Below, piece after piece: positions 1 through 7,730 of a stretch of DNA of 34,994 nucleotides. The position numbers and the translations under genes are program-made. The notes beneath the pieces were generated by a model. That model ran no database searches and was not told the origin of the DNA. It worked only from the letters and a program-made list of their open reading frames with translations. The stretch covers positions 1 through 34,994 of the forward strand of contig JAKAFA010000003.1 in the NCBI GenBank assembly GCA_021818185.1, read 5' to 3'. The stretch's first letter is position 1. Every line of letters begins with the position of its first letter. The stretch is from Pseudomonadota bacterium (GTDB lineage: Bacteria > Pseudomonadota > Alphaproteobacteria > Rhodospirillales > Magnetospirillaceae).

Positions 1-16
1 TCGCCGTGGCCGGGGC

Positions 17-40
17 CTGACCCTGACCCTGACCCTGACC
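17..40. repeat. Four tandem copies of a 6-bp unit (CCTGAC phase)
   Basis: Four perfect head-to-tail copies of a hexamer lie just beyond the stop codon of the small membrane protein gene at 46-306. A plus-strand frame entering the window from the left reaches a TGA at 18-20, so the repeat may also lie at the end of an upstream gene that is cut off by the window edge. The repeat is too short and has no spacers, so it is not a CRISPR array; it is a simple-sequence tract between gene ends. Confidence 0.75.
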
Positions 41-45
41 CGGGG

Positions 46-306
46 TCACTGGCCGCCGATGAAAAAGGCGGCTTCGCCCACTCCGTCGGGCCGGCCGGAC
101 GAGGTAAGCAGACGGATCATCACGGACAGGCTGAGTCCCAGGGCGATGGCCAGGCCGGCCGGGAAAAGCCATGGTTCGACCGCCACCAGATAAATCCCGG
201 TGCCGGCAAAGGCGATGACGGCCGCGAACAATTGGGGTTCCGCCCGCTGGGCGATGGCGATGACGGTGAACGCGGCCGACAGGGCGAGCATGATGATACC
301 GAGCAT
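46..306 (-). CDS. Small multi-pass membrane protein, function unknown
   Basis: The 86-residue product is almost entirely hydrophobic, with three likely membrane segments at about residues 4-19, 26-43 and 45-66 and a short polar tail (about 67-86). I chose the ATG at 306 because a GGGGAG ribosome-binding sequence sits about 6 bases upstream; the open frame continues to 474 but that extension is polar and has no comparable site. I do not recognise the family. It is divergent from the large synthetase gene at 668, with 361 bp between them, so the two could share a control region, but nothing in the sequence assigns it a role. Confidence 0.6.
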   Translation of the reverse strand: MLGIIMLALSAAFTVIAIAQRAEPQLFAAVIAFAGTGIYLVAVEPWLFPAGLAIALGLSLSVMIRLLTSSGRPDGVGEAAFFIGGQ

Positions 307-667
307 TGTTTTCTCCCCGTCTGGCGCGGGCTTATGGGCCTTCATCCGCCCGATTTGAGCCATTTTAGCATTCGCCTTCCCGCCCGCCATCCGGAAAACC
401 CTAGTTTCATCGTCGGTATTAGCCGCTACCGCTGAAGAAGGGGGGCATGCGCGGATGTTGCGCCGCCGCCCCATCCAAAGTATTCCCTGCCGACGCGCAA
501 AGCGGTATTAACATCGGGTTGATCCCGATGCGCGCCCCGGATGCGGCGGCGTGACGCGGGGCAGAGACTGGAATGCGGTTCGGACGCCTCCCGCACGCCA
601 TAATCACTTGCTTGAATGCGTTCCGAGGCCCCGCCCATCGCGGGTGCCGCGGCGGAATTGGAGTCGC
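307..667. other. Divergent intergenic region, no gene seen
   Basis: These 361 bp separate the small membrane protein gene (leftward) from the Pls-like synthetase (rightward). The short frames here have no good start signals and are mostly read-through of neighbouring frames. The part from about 390 to 520 is less GC-rich than the flanking genes and must hold the promoters of both genes, but I cannot point to a convincing -35/-10 pair, operator, riboswitch or RNA gene. Confidence 0.5.
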
Positions 668-3600
668 ATGAACCTGGTTTCCCCCCTCTGCGTGAACCCT
701 CTCGCCGGAGGTTTCCACCCGGACCTTCTGCGCGACGAGCTGCTGCCGGAACTCTTCGCCGCAACGGCGGTCCGCAGTCCCGCCCGCACCGCCCTGGTGT
801 TCGGGGAGCGACGATTGTCCTACGGCGCGCTGGCCTCGGCCGCCTGGCGGGTGGCCAATGCCCTGCGGGCCCGCGGCATCGGCCGCGGGGCGTTCGTCGG
901 GCTGTGGATGGAACGTTCCGCCGACCTGCACGTCGCCCTGCTGGGTATCCTGGCCGCCGGGGCGGCCTACATCCCCTTCGACGCCGACGCCCCGCGCGAG
1001 CGGGTGGCCGCCTGCCTGGCCGATTGCGCCGCCGCCGCCATCCTGGTGGACGACAGCACCCTGGCGCGGGCCGGCGACCTGCCGGCCGCGCCCCTGCGTC
1101 CGGCCGAACTGGCCGCCATTTCCGACCGTGCCCCCGACCTGCGCGCCGAGGGCGCCAGCCCGTCCGACCCGGCCTACGCCATCTACACCTCGGGCTCCAC
1201 CGGCCAGCCCAAGGCGGTGGTGATCAGCCACCGCAACATCTGCCACTATCTGCGGGCGGCCAACGACATCTTTTGCCTGGTGCCCGAGGACGTGGTGTTC
1301 CAGGGCGCCTCGGTGGCCTTCGACCTGTCGCTGGAGGAGATTTTCCTCCCCTATCTGGCGGGGGCGACCCTGTGGGTGGCCGGGCGCGAGGTGTTGCAGG
1401 CGACCGACCGGTTGTGCGACGTGCTGGACGGGGCGGGGATTACCGTCCTCGATACGGTGCCGACCCTGCTGACCCTGTTGCCGCGCGACGTCCCCTCGCT
1501 GCGGGTGGTCATCCTGGGCGGCGAGGCCTGCCCGCCGGCGGTGATGGACCGCTGGTGCCGGCCGGGGCGGCGGCTGTTCAATTCCTATGGCCCCACCGAG
1601 ACCACCGTGGTCGCCACCGTCGCCGAGCTGCTGCCGGGCCAGCCGGTCACCATCGGCCGGCCCATCGCCAACATGACCTGCTTCGTGGTGGACGACCAGT
1701 TGCGCCCGGTGCCGGTCGGCACCGAGGGCGAACTGCTGATCGGCGGTCCGGGCGTCGCCGCCGGCTATCTGGGCCGCCCCGAACTGACGGCGCAGAAGTT
1801 CATCCCCAATCCCTTTCCGGCCAGCGGCCTCGACCCGGTGCTCTACCGCTCGGGCGACGCGGTCAGCGTCGATGCCGAGGGGCGCCTGCATTTCCATGGC
1901 CGCATCGACGATCAGGTGAAGATTCGCGGCTTCCGCATCGAACTGGGCGAGATCGAGGCCAAGCTGTCCGACCTTCCGGGCGTCGCCCAGCCGGCGGTGG
2001 TGTTGCGCAACGACGACGGCGCCGACCGCCTGGTGGCTTTCGTGGTGCCGGCTGCCGGGGCGGGAATCGATGCCGCCGCGCTGCGCGCCGCCCTGGGCCG
2101 GCAATTGCCCGCCTATATGGTGCCCTCGCGGTTCGAGGTGGTGGCGGCGCTGCCCCGCCTGTCCTCGGGCAAGGTGGACCGCAAGGCGCTGCGGGCGGTG
2201 CCGCTGGCCGCCGCTCCCGCCGAAGCCGAGGAGGAGCCGTCCGGCGCCACCGAGGCCGCGCTGCTGGCCGCCGCCAAGCGGGTGTTCCCCGGCCAGTCCA
2301 TTCCGCTGGAAGGCGATTTCTTCCTGGACCTGGGCGGCCATTCGCTGCTCGCCGCCCGTTTCGTGTCGGCGGTGCGCGAGACCCCCGCCCTCGATTCCCT
2401 GACCCTCCAGGACGTCTATGCCGTCCGCACTCTGCGGGCCATGGCCCAGGTGCTGGACGACCGCGCCGCCGAGGCGCCGCAGGACCGCGCCCGCGACCTG
2501 GGCTTCACGCCGCCGCCGCTACTGCGCCGCTTCCTGTGCGGCCTGGCCCAGGCTGCGGTTCTGCCGGTGCTGCTGGGTCTGGCCACCGCACCCTGGCTGG
2601 GGGTGTTCGTCAGCTACATGCTGCTGTCGGGCGACGATGCCACCTTCTGGGGCGAGGTCGTCAGCCTGCTGGCCACCTACGGCGTGATCAACGTCGGCAG
2701 CGTGGTGCTGGCCATCGCCCTGAAATGGCTGGTGATCGGCCGCACCAAGCCCGGCCGCTACAAGCTGTGGGGGACCTATTATTTCCGCTGGTGGCTGGTG
2801 CAGCGGGTGCTGGGCCTGGTGCACATCAAATGGTTCCAGGACAGCCCGATCATGCGGATCTACCTGCGCCTGCTGGGGGCCAAGGTCGGCCATGACGCGG
2901 TGATCGGCGAGGTGGAATCGGGAGCCTTCGATCTGGTGGAGATCGGGGCCGGCGCCACCGTCAGCAGCCGGGTGCGCCTGGCCAACGCCGAAGTGATCGG
3001 CGACGAACTGGTGATCGGGTGCATTTCCATCGGCGAATGGGTGGGCATCGGCAATTCGGCGGTGGTCGGCCACGGCTGCGTCCTGGGCGAGGGGGCCGAG
3101 GTCGAAGACCTGACCGCGCTGGCGCCCCATACCCAGGTCGGCGCCTACGAGCGTTGGGACGGTTCGCCCGGCCGGTTGGCCGGCCGGGTGGATGCCGCCG
3201 ATCTGCCCCAGGCGGCGCAGGCCGGCTGGGGCCGCAAGATGGCGATCGGCCTAGCCACCGGCGTGGCGCTGCTGGTCCTGCCCCCCATCAGCCTGATCCC
3301 CATCCTTCCCGCCTTCACCCTGTTCGACAAGCTTTCGGACATCATCGGCCGCTTCGTGCCGGTGAATTACCTTGATTACCTGCCGGCGGTGGCCTGGCCG
3401 ACCGCCATGGTGATGATCGCCGTCACCGTGCTGCTGATCGCCGGCTTCCGCTGGCTGCTGCTGCCCAGCGTCAAGCCCGGCACCTATTCCATCCATTCGG
3501 GCTTCTACCTGCGCAAATGGCTGGTTTCGCTGCTGACCGAACTGGCGCTGGAAACCCTGTCCTCGCTCTATGCCACGGTCTATATGCGGGCGTGGTACCG

Positions 3601-4750
3601 GCTGATGGGGGCGCGGATCGGCAAGGACGCAGAAATCTCCACCAATCTGTCGGGCCGCTACGACCTGATCGAGATCGGCGAAAAAAGCTTCATCGCCGAC
3701 GAGGTGGTGCTGGGGGACGAGGTCATCCGGCGGGGATGGATGATCCTGGAACCGGTCCGCACCGGCCCGCGGGTGTTCGTCGGCAACGAAGCGGTAGTCC
3801 CGCCGGGAGCGGAAATTCCCGCCGACGTGCTGATCGGCATCAAGTCCAAACCGCCGGCCAATGCCGACATGGCGGGCGGCGGGACGTGGTTCGGCAGCCC
3901 GCCCATCAAGCTGCCGGTGCGCCAGCAATTCACCGGCGTCGGGGCCAACTGGACCTATGAGCCGCCGCGCTGGCGCCGCCTGGCCCGCGCCGTGTTCGAA
4001 GCCTTCTCGGTGTCGCTGCCGACCATGCTGTTCATCACCTTCGGCACGCTGGCGGTCGAATGGCTGGCGCCCGCCATCCTGGCCGGCAATTACTGGCTGG
4101 CCCTGCCGCAATTCCTGGCGGCCAGCGTGGCGATCTCGGTGGCGCTGGTCCTGTCCTCGGCGGCGGTCAAGTGGCTGATGATGGGGATCTACCGCCCGAC
4201 CATGAAGCCGATGTGGTCGTGGTGGGCGCTGCGCACCGAGGCGGTGGCGGTGATGTATTGGGGCATGGCCGGCAAGGTGCTGCTGGATCATCTGCGCGGC
4301 ACCCCGTTCCTGCCCTGGGTGTTGCGCCTGTTCGGCACCCGCTTCGGTGAAGGCGTGTACATGGACACCACCGACATCACCGAATTCGACTGCGTGTCGG
4401 TCGGCAGCTTCGCCGCCATCAATACCGGTGCCGCCTTGCAGACCCACCTCTACGAGGATCGCCTGATGAAGGTCGGCCGGGTGAAGGTCGGCAAAGGGGT
4501 GACGGTGGGCAGTTCGGCCACCGTGCTTTACGATACCCGTGTCGGCGATTTCGCCCGGGTCGGCCCGCTGACCATCGTGATGAAGGGCGAGGAACTGCCG
4601 CCGCATACCTCGTGGCAGGGGGCTCCCGCCCAGGCGGTGGCCGAGGCCGCCCCAGCCGCCTCCGTCGCTGCCGGGCGCCGTCCGCAGCAGGCGGCCGGAT
4701 CGGCCGGACGCCTGGTCGCGCCCTTTCATGAGCCGGAGCGGAGCGCCTGA
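668..4750 (+). CDS. Pls/PosA-type single-module nonribosomal peptide synthetase (A-T-membrane C-terminal domain)
   Basis: The 1360-aa product has an adenylation domain (about 30-510) with its core motifs: TSGSTGQPK near 175, YGPTET at 307-312, GRIDDQVKIRGFRIELGE near 411-428 and SSGK with Lys502. A carrier domain follows (DLGGHSLL, phosphopantetheine Ser559). There is no condensation or thioesterase domain. Instead a roughly 750-residue C-terminal region carries six hydrophobic segments in three pairs (about 620-690, 858-935, 1120-1180), each pair followed by a hexapeptide-rich soluble part. This architecture and length match the epsilon-poly-L-lysine synthetase (Pls/PosA) family, whose membrane-embedded tandem domains join one amino acid into a homopolymer. 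The ten pocket residues read D-L-E-D-I-G-S-V-V-K, suggesting a basic amino acid. ATG 668 has GGAG 4 bases upstream. Family is clear; product is inferred. Confidence 0.9.
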   Translation: MNLVSPLCVNPLAGGFHPDLLRDELLPELFAATAVRSPARTALVFGERRLSYGALASAAWRVANALRARGIGRGAFVGLWMERSADLHVALLGILAAGAAYIPFDADAPRERVAACLADCAAAAILVDDSTLARAGDLPAAPLRPAELAAISDRAPDLRAEGASPSDPAYAIYTSGSTGQPKAVVISHRNICHYLRAANDIFCLVPEDVVFQGASVAFDLSLEEIFLPYLAGATLWVAGREVLQATDRLCDVLDGAGITVLDTVPTLLTLLPRDVPSLRVVILGGEACPPAVMDRWCRPGRRLFNSYGPTETTVVATVAELLPGQPVTIGRPIANMTCFVVDDQLRPVPVGTEGELLIGGPGVAAGYLGRPELTAQKFIPNPFPASGLDPVLYRSGDAVSVDAEGRLHFHGRIDDQVKIRGFRIELGEIEAKLSDLPGVAQPAVVLRNDDGADRLVAFVVPAAGAGIDAAALRAALGRQLPAYMVPSRFEVVAALPRLSSGKVDRKALRAVPLAAAPAEAEEEPSGATEAALLAAAKRVFPGQSIPLEGDFFLDLGGHSLLAARFVSAVRETPALDSLTLQDVYAVRTLRAMAQVLDDRAAEAPQDRARDLGFTPPPLLRRFLCGLAQAAVLPVLLGLATAPWLGVFVSYMLLSGDDATFWGEVVSLLATYGVINVGSVVLAIALKWLVIGRTKPGRYKLWGTYYFRWWLVQRVLGLVHIKWFQDSPIMRIYLRLLGAKVGHDAVIGEVESGAFDLVEIGAGATVSSRVRLANAEVIGDELVIGCISIGEWVGIGNSAVVGHGCVLGEGAEVEDLTALAPHTQVGAYERWDGSPGRLAGRVDAADLPQAAQAGWGRKMAIGLATGVALLVLPPISLIPILPAFTLFDKLSDIIGRFVPVNYLDYLPAVAWPTAMVMIAVTVLLIAGFRWLLLPSVKPGTYSIHSGFYLRKWLVSLLTELALETLSSLYATVYMRAWYRLMGARIGKDAEISTNLSGRYDLIEIGEKSFIADEVVLGDEVIRRGWMILEPVRTGPRVFVGNEAVVPPGAEIPADVLIGIKSKPPANADMAGGGTWFGSPPIKLPVRQQFTGVGANWTYEPPRWRRLARAVFEAFSVSLPTMLFITFGTLAVEWLAPAILAGNYWLALPQFLAASVAISVALVLSSAAVKWLMMGIYRPTMKPMWSWWALRTEAVAVMYWGMAGKVLLDHLRGTPFLPWVLRLFGTRFGEGVYMDTTDITEFDCVSVGSFAAINTGAALQTHLYEDRLMKVGRVKVGKGVTVGSSATVLYDTRVGDFARVGPLTIVMKGEELPPHTSWQGAPAQAVAEAAPAASVAAGRRPQQAAGSAGRLVAPFHEPERSA

Positions 4751-4763
4751 GGGCGGGGGCGAG

Positions 4764-4787
4764 CGGCGGCACCCGGGCGTGCCGCCG
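4764..4787. terminator. Hairpin between convergent genes, likely two-way terminator
   Basis: CGGCGGCAC at 4764-4772 pairs perfectly with GTGCCGCCG at 4779-4787 around a 6-base loop. It starts 13 bases after the synthetase stop and lies 8 bases from the stop of the convergent radical SAM gene, the position expected for a shared terminator. There is no clear T-run on either side. Confidence 0.6.
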
Positions 4788-4795
4788 GTTGAGCC

Positions 4796-6265
4796 TTACG
4801 GCGTGTGAATGTAAAGGCTTTCGCGGTCCGGCTGGCGGGGCGGCGGCGGGGCCGGCACCTGATACCGCACGGGCCGCCGGTGGTCGGCCATGAGCGTCTC
4901 GGCGTTGTAGAGGCGATTGAACTGCCACACCATGCGCACGAAGTTGGTTTGGCCGTGTATCAGGCGGTCGGCCGCCAGGCGCGCCAGTTCCGCCGCCGCG
5001 CCCCAGCCCCAGTGCTTGCGGGCCAACACCCGCTGGGTGGCGACCAGTTCGGCATAGAAGCGCTCCAGGGGCAGGCGGGTCGGCAGCACGGCGTGCTGGA
5101 TGTCGAACAGGCGGTAGTCGCGGGTGGTCAGGCGGTAGCCGTCGGCATGCCAGCTTTCAGTGCCGGGATAGGGGGTGTTGACGCTGATATTGACGATTTC
5201 CGGCACTTCCAGGCACCATTGCCGCACCACGGCGAAGCGCCGCTCATCCCAGTCTGGGTCGGCGATGATGTTGACGGCGACCTGCAGGCCCAGGTCGCGG
5301 GCAAATTGCAGGGCCTCGAAGTTGCGGCCGAGCGGGATGCGTTTGCGGAATTTGCCCAGGCCCTCATCGTCGATGGCCTCCAGTCCGATGAACAGATATT
5401 GCAGCCCCAGGCGCCGCCACAGGCGAAAGACCTCGCGATTCTTCAGCAGCACATCGCTGCGGGTTTCCATGTAGTATTTTTTCCGGATGCCGCGTCTGGC
5501 CACCAGTTCGCCGATGGCCATTCCGTGCGGCTCGCGGATGAAGGCGACGTCGTCCACCAGGAAGACCCCAGGCTCGCGGATGGCAGCCAGTTCCGCGGCG
5601 GCCACCTCCGGGGTCACCAGCCGGTAGCTGCGGCCGTAGAAGGTCCAGGCGCTACAGAACGAGCAATCCCACGGGCAACCGCGCGAGAATTCCATGGAGG
5701 CCGCCGGGTCGAGCTGGCCGATGAAATAGCGCCGGCGGTGACGTAACAGGTCGCGGGCCGGCCGGCAGGCGTCCAGGTCGGCGGCGAAGGCCGGCGGCGG
5801 GCCGGCGCCATCGGGCGTGACCGCTCCGGGAACCTTCCGCAGGGCGTCGCCGCCGCCCGCCGCCACCGCGTCGAGCACCGGCACGATGCCGGCCTCGCCC
5901 TCGCCGCGCAGGACGCAGGCGATGGCGCCCTCGGCCTGCCGCAAAATGTCCTCGGCGGCGAAAGAGACGCTATGCCCGCCCACCACCACGGTCAGGCCGG
6001 GATGGCGGGCGACCGCGGCGCGCGCCAGATCGATCACTTCGGGGACGTTGGCCAGGTAGTTGCAGGAGATCGCCATCACCTCGGGTCGCCAATCCCGCAC
6101 GACGCGCAGGACGGCGCCCGGCTTCTCCACCTGGAGATCGACCAGACGCACCCGATGACCTGCGGCGCGCGCCGCGGCGGCGACGCATTCCAACCCCAGC
6201 GGTTCCAGGCGGAGAAAAACCTTGGTATACATCAGCGGTCCGGGATGGACGGCCAGAACCTTCAT
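4796..6265 (-). CDS. hpnR: B12-binding radical SAM protein, probable hopanoid C-3 methylase HpnR
   Basis: The 489-aa protein has an N-terminal cobalamin-binding Rossmann domain (about 1-150; it begins MKVLAVHPGPLMYTKVFLRL and contains VVVGGHS) followed by a radical SAM core with the [4Fe-4S] motif CPWDCSFC (CxxxCxxC) near residue 197. From memory, the start, the RGCPWDCSFCSAWTFYGRSY block and the late NISVNTPYPGTESW stretch match HpnR, which methylates C-3 of hopanoids using SAM and methylcobalamin. HpnP (C-2 methylase) and other class B radical SAM enzymes are the alternatives. ATG 6265 is preceded by a strong AGGAGG; the frame continues upstream to 6361 without such a site. No other hopanoid gene is visible nearby, so this would be a stand-alone tailoring gene. 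bluB at 21.6 kb belongs to the pathway that supplies its cofactor. Confidence 0.75.
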   Translation of the reverse strand: MKVLAVHPGPLMYTKVFLRLEPLGLECVAAAARAAGHRVRLVDLQVEKPGAVLRVVRDWRPEVMAISCNYLANVPEVIDLARAAVARHPGLTVVVGGHSVSFAAEDILRQAEGAIACVLRGEGEAGIVPVLDAVAAGGGDALRKVPGAVTPDGAGPPPAFAADLDACRPARDLLRHRRRYFIGQLDPAASMEFSRGCPWDCSFCSAWTFYGRSYRLVTPEVAAAELAAIREPGVFLVDDVAFIREPHGMAIGELVARRGIRKKYYMETRSDVLLKNREVFRLWRRLGLQYLFIGLEAIDDEGLGKFRKRIPLGRNFEALQFARDLGLQVAVNIIADPDWDERRFAVVRQWCLEVPEIVNISVNTPYPGTESWHADGYRLTTRDYRLFDIQHAVLPTRLPLERFYAELVATQRVLARKHWGWGAAAELARLAADRLIHGQTNFVRMVWQFNRLYNAETLMADHRRPVRYQVPAPPPPRQPDRESLYIHTP

Positions 6266-6394
6266 ACCCACCTCCTCCTGCCTCGGCGTCCGCCGGCTTG
6301 GCGCCGCCGTGGAGATGGGGATGGCCGCTGCCCGCGGCAGGGGGAGGTGCGCCATCGGCACCGTGCTTCGCCATCCGGCGGATGCCTCTTGACG

Positions 6395-6412
6395 CTGTCA
6401 TAAAAGTGTAAC
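6395..6412 (+). promoter_or_regulatory. Pho-box-like sequence (candidate PhoB site)
   Basis: CTGTCAT at 6395-6401, then AAAA, then GTGTAAC at 6406-6412. The first half matches the PhoB half-site CTGTCAT perfectly and the second matches CTGTCAY at 5 of 7 positions, with the usual 4-base spacer. It lies in the divergent region, 64 bases upstream of the Nudix start and 129 bases upstream of the hpnR start, in an AT-rich patch that stands out in this GC-rich segment. No good -10 is visible downstream on either strand, so binding is a prediction only. Confidence 0.4.
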
Positions 6413-6476
6413 AAGAAAAGCCGGCCCGGCGGCGGACCGGACGGACGTGACAGCAGCGGTGGGAGATGGGGGCGAC

Positions 6477-6908
6477 GTGCCGGCCGAGAAGAAAAAGATC
6501 CGCTACCAATACGCCTGCCTGCCGTTCCGGATCGAGGACGGCCATCCGATGGTGGTGATGATCACCTCGCGCGAGACGCGCCGCTGGATCCTGCCCAAGG
6601 GCAAGCCGGAAAAAGGGCAGGCCGCCTGGCAGGTGGCGGCGCAGGAGGCCTATGAGGAGGCCGGACTGGTGGGGCGGATCAGCACCAGGGCAATAGCTTC
6701 CTACGCTTCGGTCAAACGTCTGGATTCGGGGATCGAGCTGCCCTGCACCGTTCGGGTGTTCCTGTTCGAGGTGGACGAGGTGCTCGACGACTGGCCCGAA
6801 CGCACCGAGCGTGAGCGCCGCTGGATGACGCCGGGCGAGGCCGCCCTGCTGGCGTCGGAGCCCCAACTGGCGCAGTTGCTGCTGGAATTCTCCCGGCTGT
6901 GGGACTGA
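6477..6908 (+). CDS. Nudix hydrolase
   Basis: The 143-aa protein is a single Nudix domain. The helix-loop motif near residues 41-66 reads GKPEKGQAAWQVAAQEAYEE then AGL; compared with the consensus GX5EX7REUXEEXGU the metal-binding QEAYEE-A-G core is kept, but the first Glu and the Arg are both Gln. The preceding WILPKGKPEKG is typical of diphosphoinositol/diadenosine polyphosphate-type Nudix proteins, so a polyphosphorylated nucleotide or inositol substrate is possible; the sequence does not settle it. I prefer GTG 6477, which puts the start just before KKKIRYQYA, where related proteins begin; GTG 6447 would add 10 residues. It is divergent from hpnR and convergent with potI. Confidence 0.8.
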   Translation: MPAEKKKIRYQYACLPFRIEDGHPMVVMITSRETRRWILPKGKPEKGQAAWQVAAQEAYEEAGLVGRISTRAIASYASVKRLDSGIELPCTVRVFLFEVDEVLDDWPERTERERRWMTPGEAALLASEPQLAQLLLEFSRLWD

Positions 6909-6929
6909 AGCGCTTGCCGCCGTCCCGCG

Positions 6930-7730
6930 TCAGCTCTCCTTTTTGCGCGCCAGCAGCCGGGTCGCCGCCAGGATGATCACCGCCACCGCGGCGACGATCA
7001 GGGTTCCCAGCGCATTGATCTCGGGCGATACCCCCAGCCGCACGCTGGAAAACACCGCGATGGGCAGCGTGGTGGTGCCGGGGCCGGTGACGAATTGCGA
7101 GACCACCACGTCGTCGATCGACAGGGTGAAGGCCAGCAGCCAGCCCCCGGCCAGGGCCGGGGCGATCAGCGGCAGGGTGATGACGGCGAATACCTTGAGG
7201 GGGCGGGCCCCCAGGTCCAGCGCCGCCTCCTCCAACGAGCGGTCCATCTGCGCCAGGCGCGACCGCACCACCACGGTGACGTAGGCCGTCGCCAGGGTGG
7301 TATGGGCGATCACCACGGTCAGGAAGCCGCGCCCCGCCGGCCAGCCGAAGGTCTGCTCCAGCGCCACGAAGGTGAGCAACAGGGCCAGGCCCATGATCAC
7401 TTCGGGCATCACCAGCGGCGCCGCCACCAGGGCCGAGAACAGCGCGCGCCCGCGGAACCGTCCGAATCGTACCAGCGCCACCGCCGCCAGGGTGCCGATG
7501 ACCAAAGCCGCGCTGGCGCTGGTCACCGCCACGCGCAGCGACAGCCAGCCGGCGTCCAGGAAGCGCTGGTCGTGGGCCAGTTCGACATACCACTTGGTCG
7601 AAATCCCCCCCCAGACCGTGACCAGGCGCGACGCATTGAAGGAATAGATCACCAGCACCACGATGGGCAGGTACAGGAAAGTGTAGCCCAGGGCCAGCAG
7701 GGTGGGCAGCAGCAGCGGGCGGCGGGTCAT
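6930..7730 (-). CDS. potI: Putrescine/polyamine ABC transporter permease PotI
   Basis: This 266-aa inner-membrane protein has six predicted hydrophobic segments and the cytoplasmic EAA loop (EEAALDLGARPLKVFAVITL, about residues 167-186) through which binding-protein-dependent permeases contact their ATPase. Its sequence follows the PotC/PotI type, including SIDDVVVSQFVTGPG near the C-terminus. It is the last gene of the minus-strand unit potG-potH-potI, and its start ATG overlaps the potH stop by 4 bases (ATGA), indicating translational coupling. It would pair with PotH as the channel heterodimer. Substrate is inferred from the nearby PotF and PuuA-like genes. Confidence 0.92.
   Translation of the reverse strand: MTRRPLLLPTLLALGYTFLYLPIVVLVIYSFNASRLVTVWGGISTKWYVELAHDQRFLDAGWLSLRVAVTSASAALVIGTLAAVALVRFGRFRGRALFSALVAAPLVMPEVIMGLALLLTFVALEQTFGWPAGRGFLTVVIAHTTLATAYVTVVVRSRLAQMDRSLEEAALDLGARPLKVFAVITLPLIAPALAGGWLLAFTLSIDDVVVSQFVTGPGTTTLPIAVFSSVRLGVSPEINALGTLIVAAVAVIILAATRLLARKKES

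Noticed and set aside
17-40. Possible CRISPR or origin iterons
   Set aside because: Only four 6-bp units with no spacers and no nearby cas or replication gene.
419-2341. A 640-aa open frame on the minus strand
   Set aside because: It is antisense to the Pls-like synthetase, has shadow-type composition (Gly/Arg/His/Gln-rich, no domain) and arises from high-GC codon bias.
668-4750. Siderophore or lipopeptide NRPS fragment
   Set aside because: There is no condensation or thioesterase domain and no siderophore gene nearby; the C-terminal membrane architecture is specific to the Pls/PosA family.
4796-6265. Hopanoid C-2 methylase HpnP
   Set aside because: The N-terminal and post-cluster blocks recall HpnR more than HpnP; a tree would settle it.
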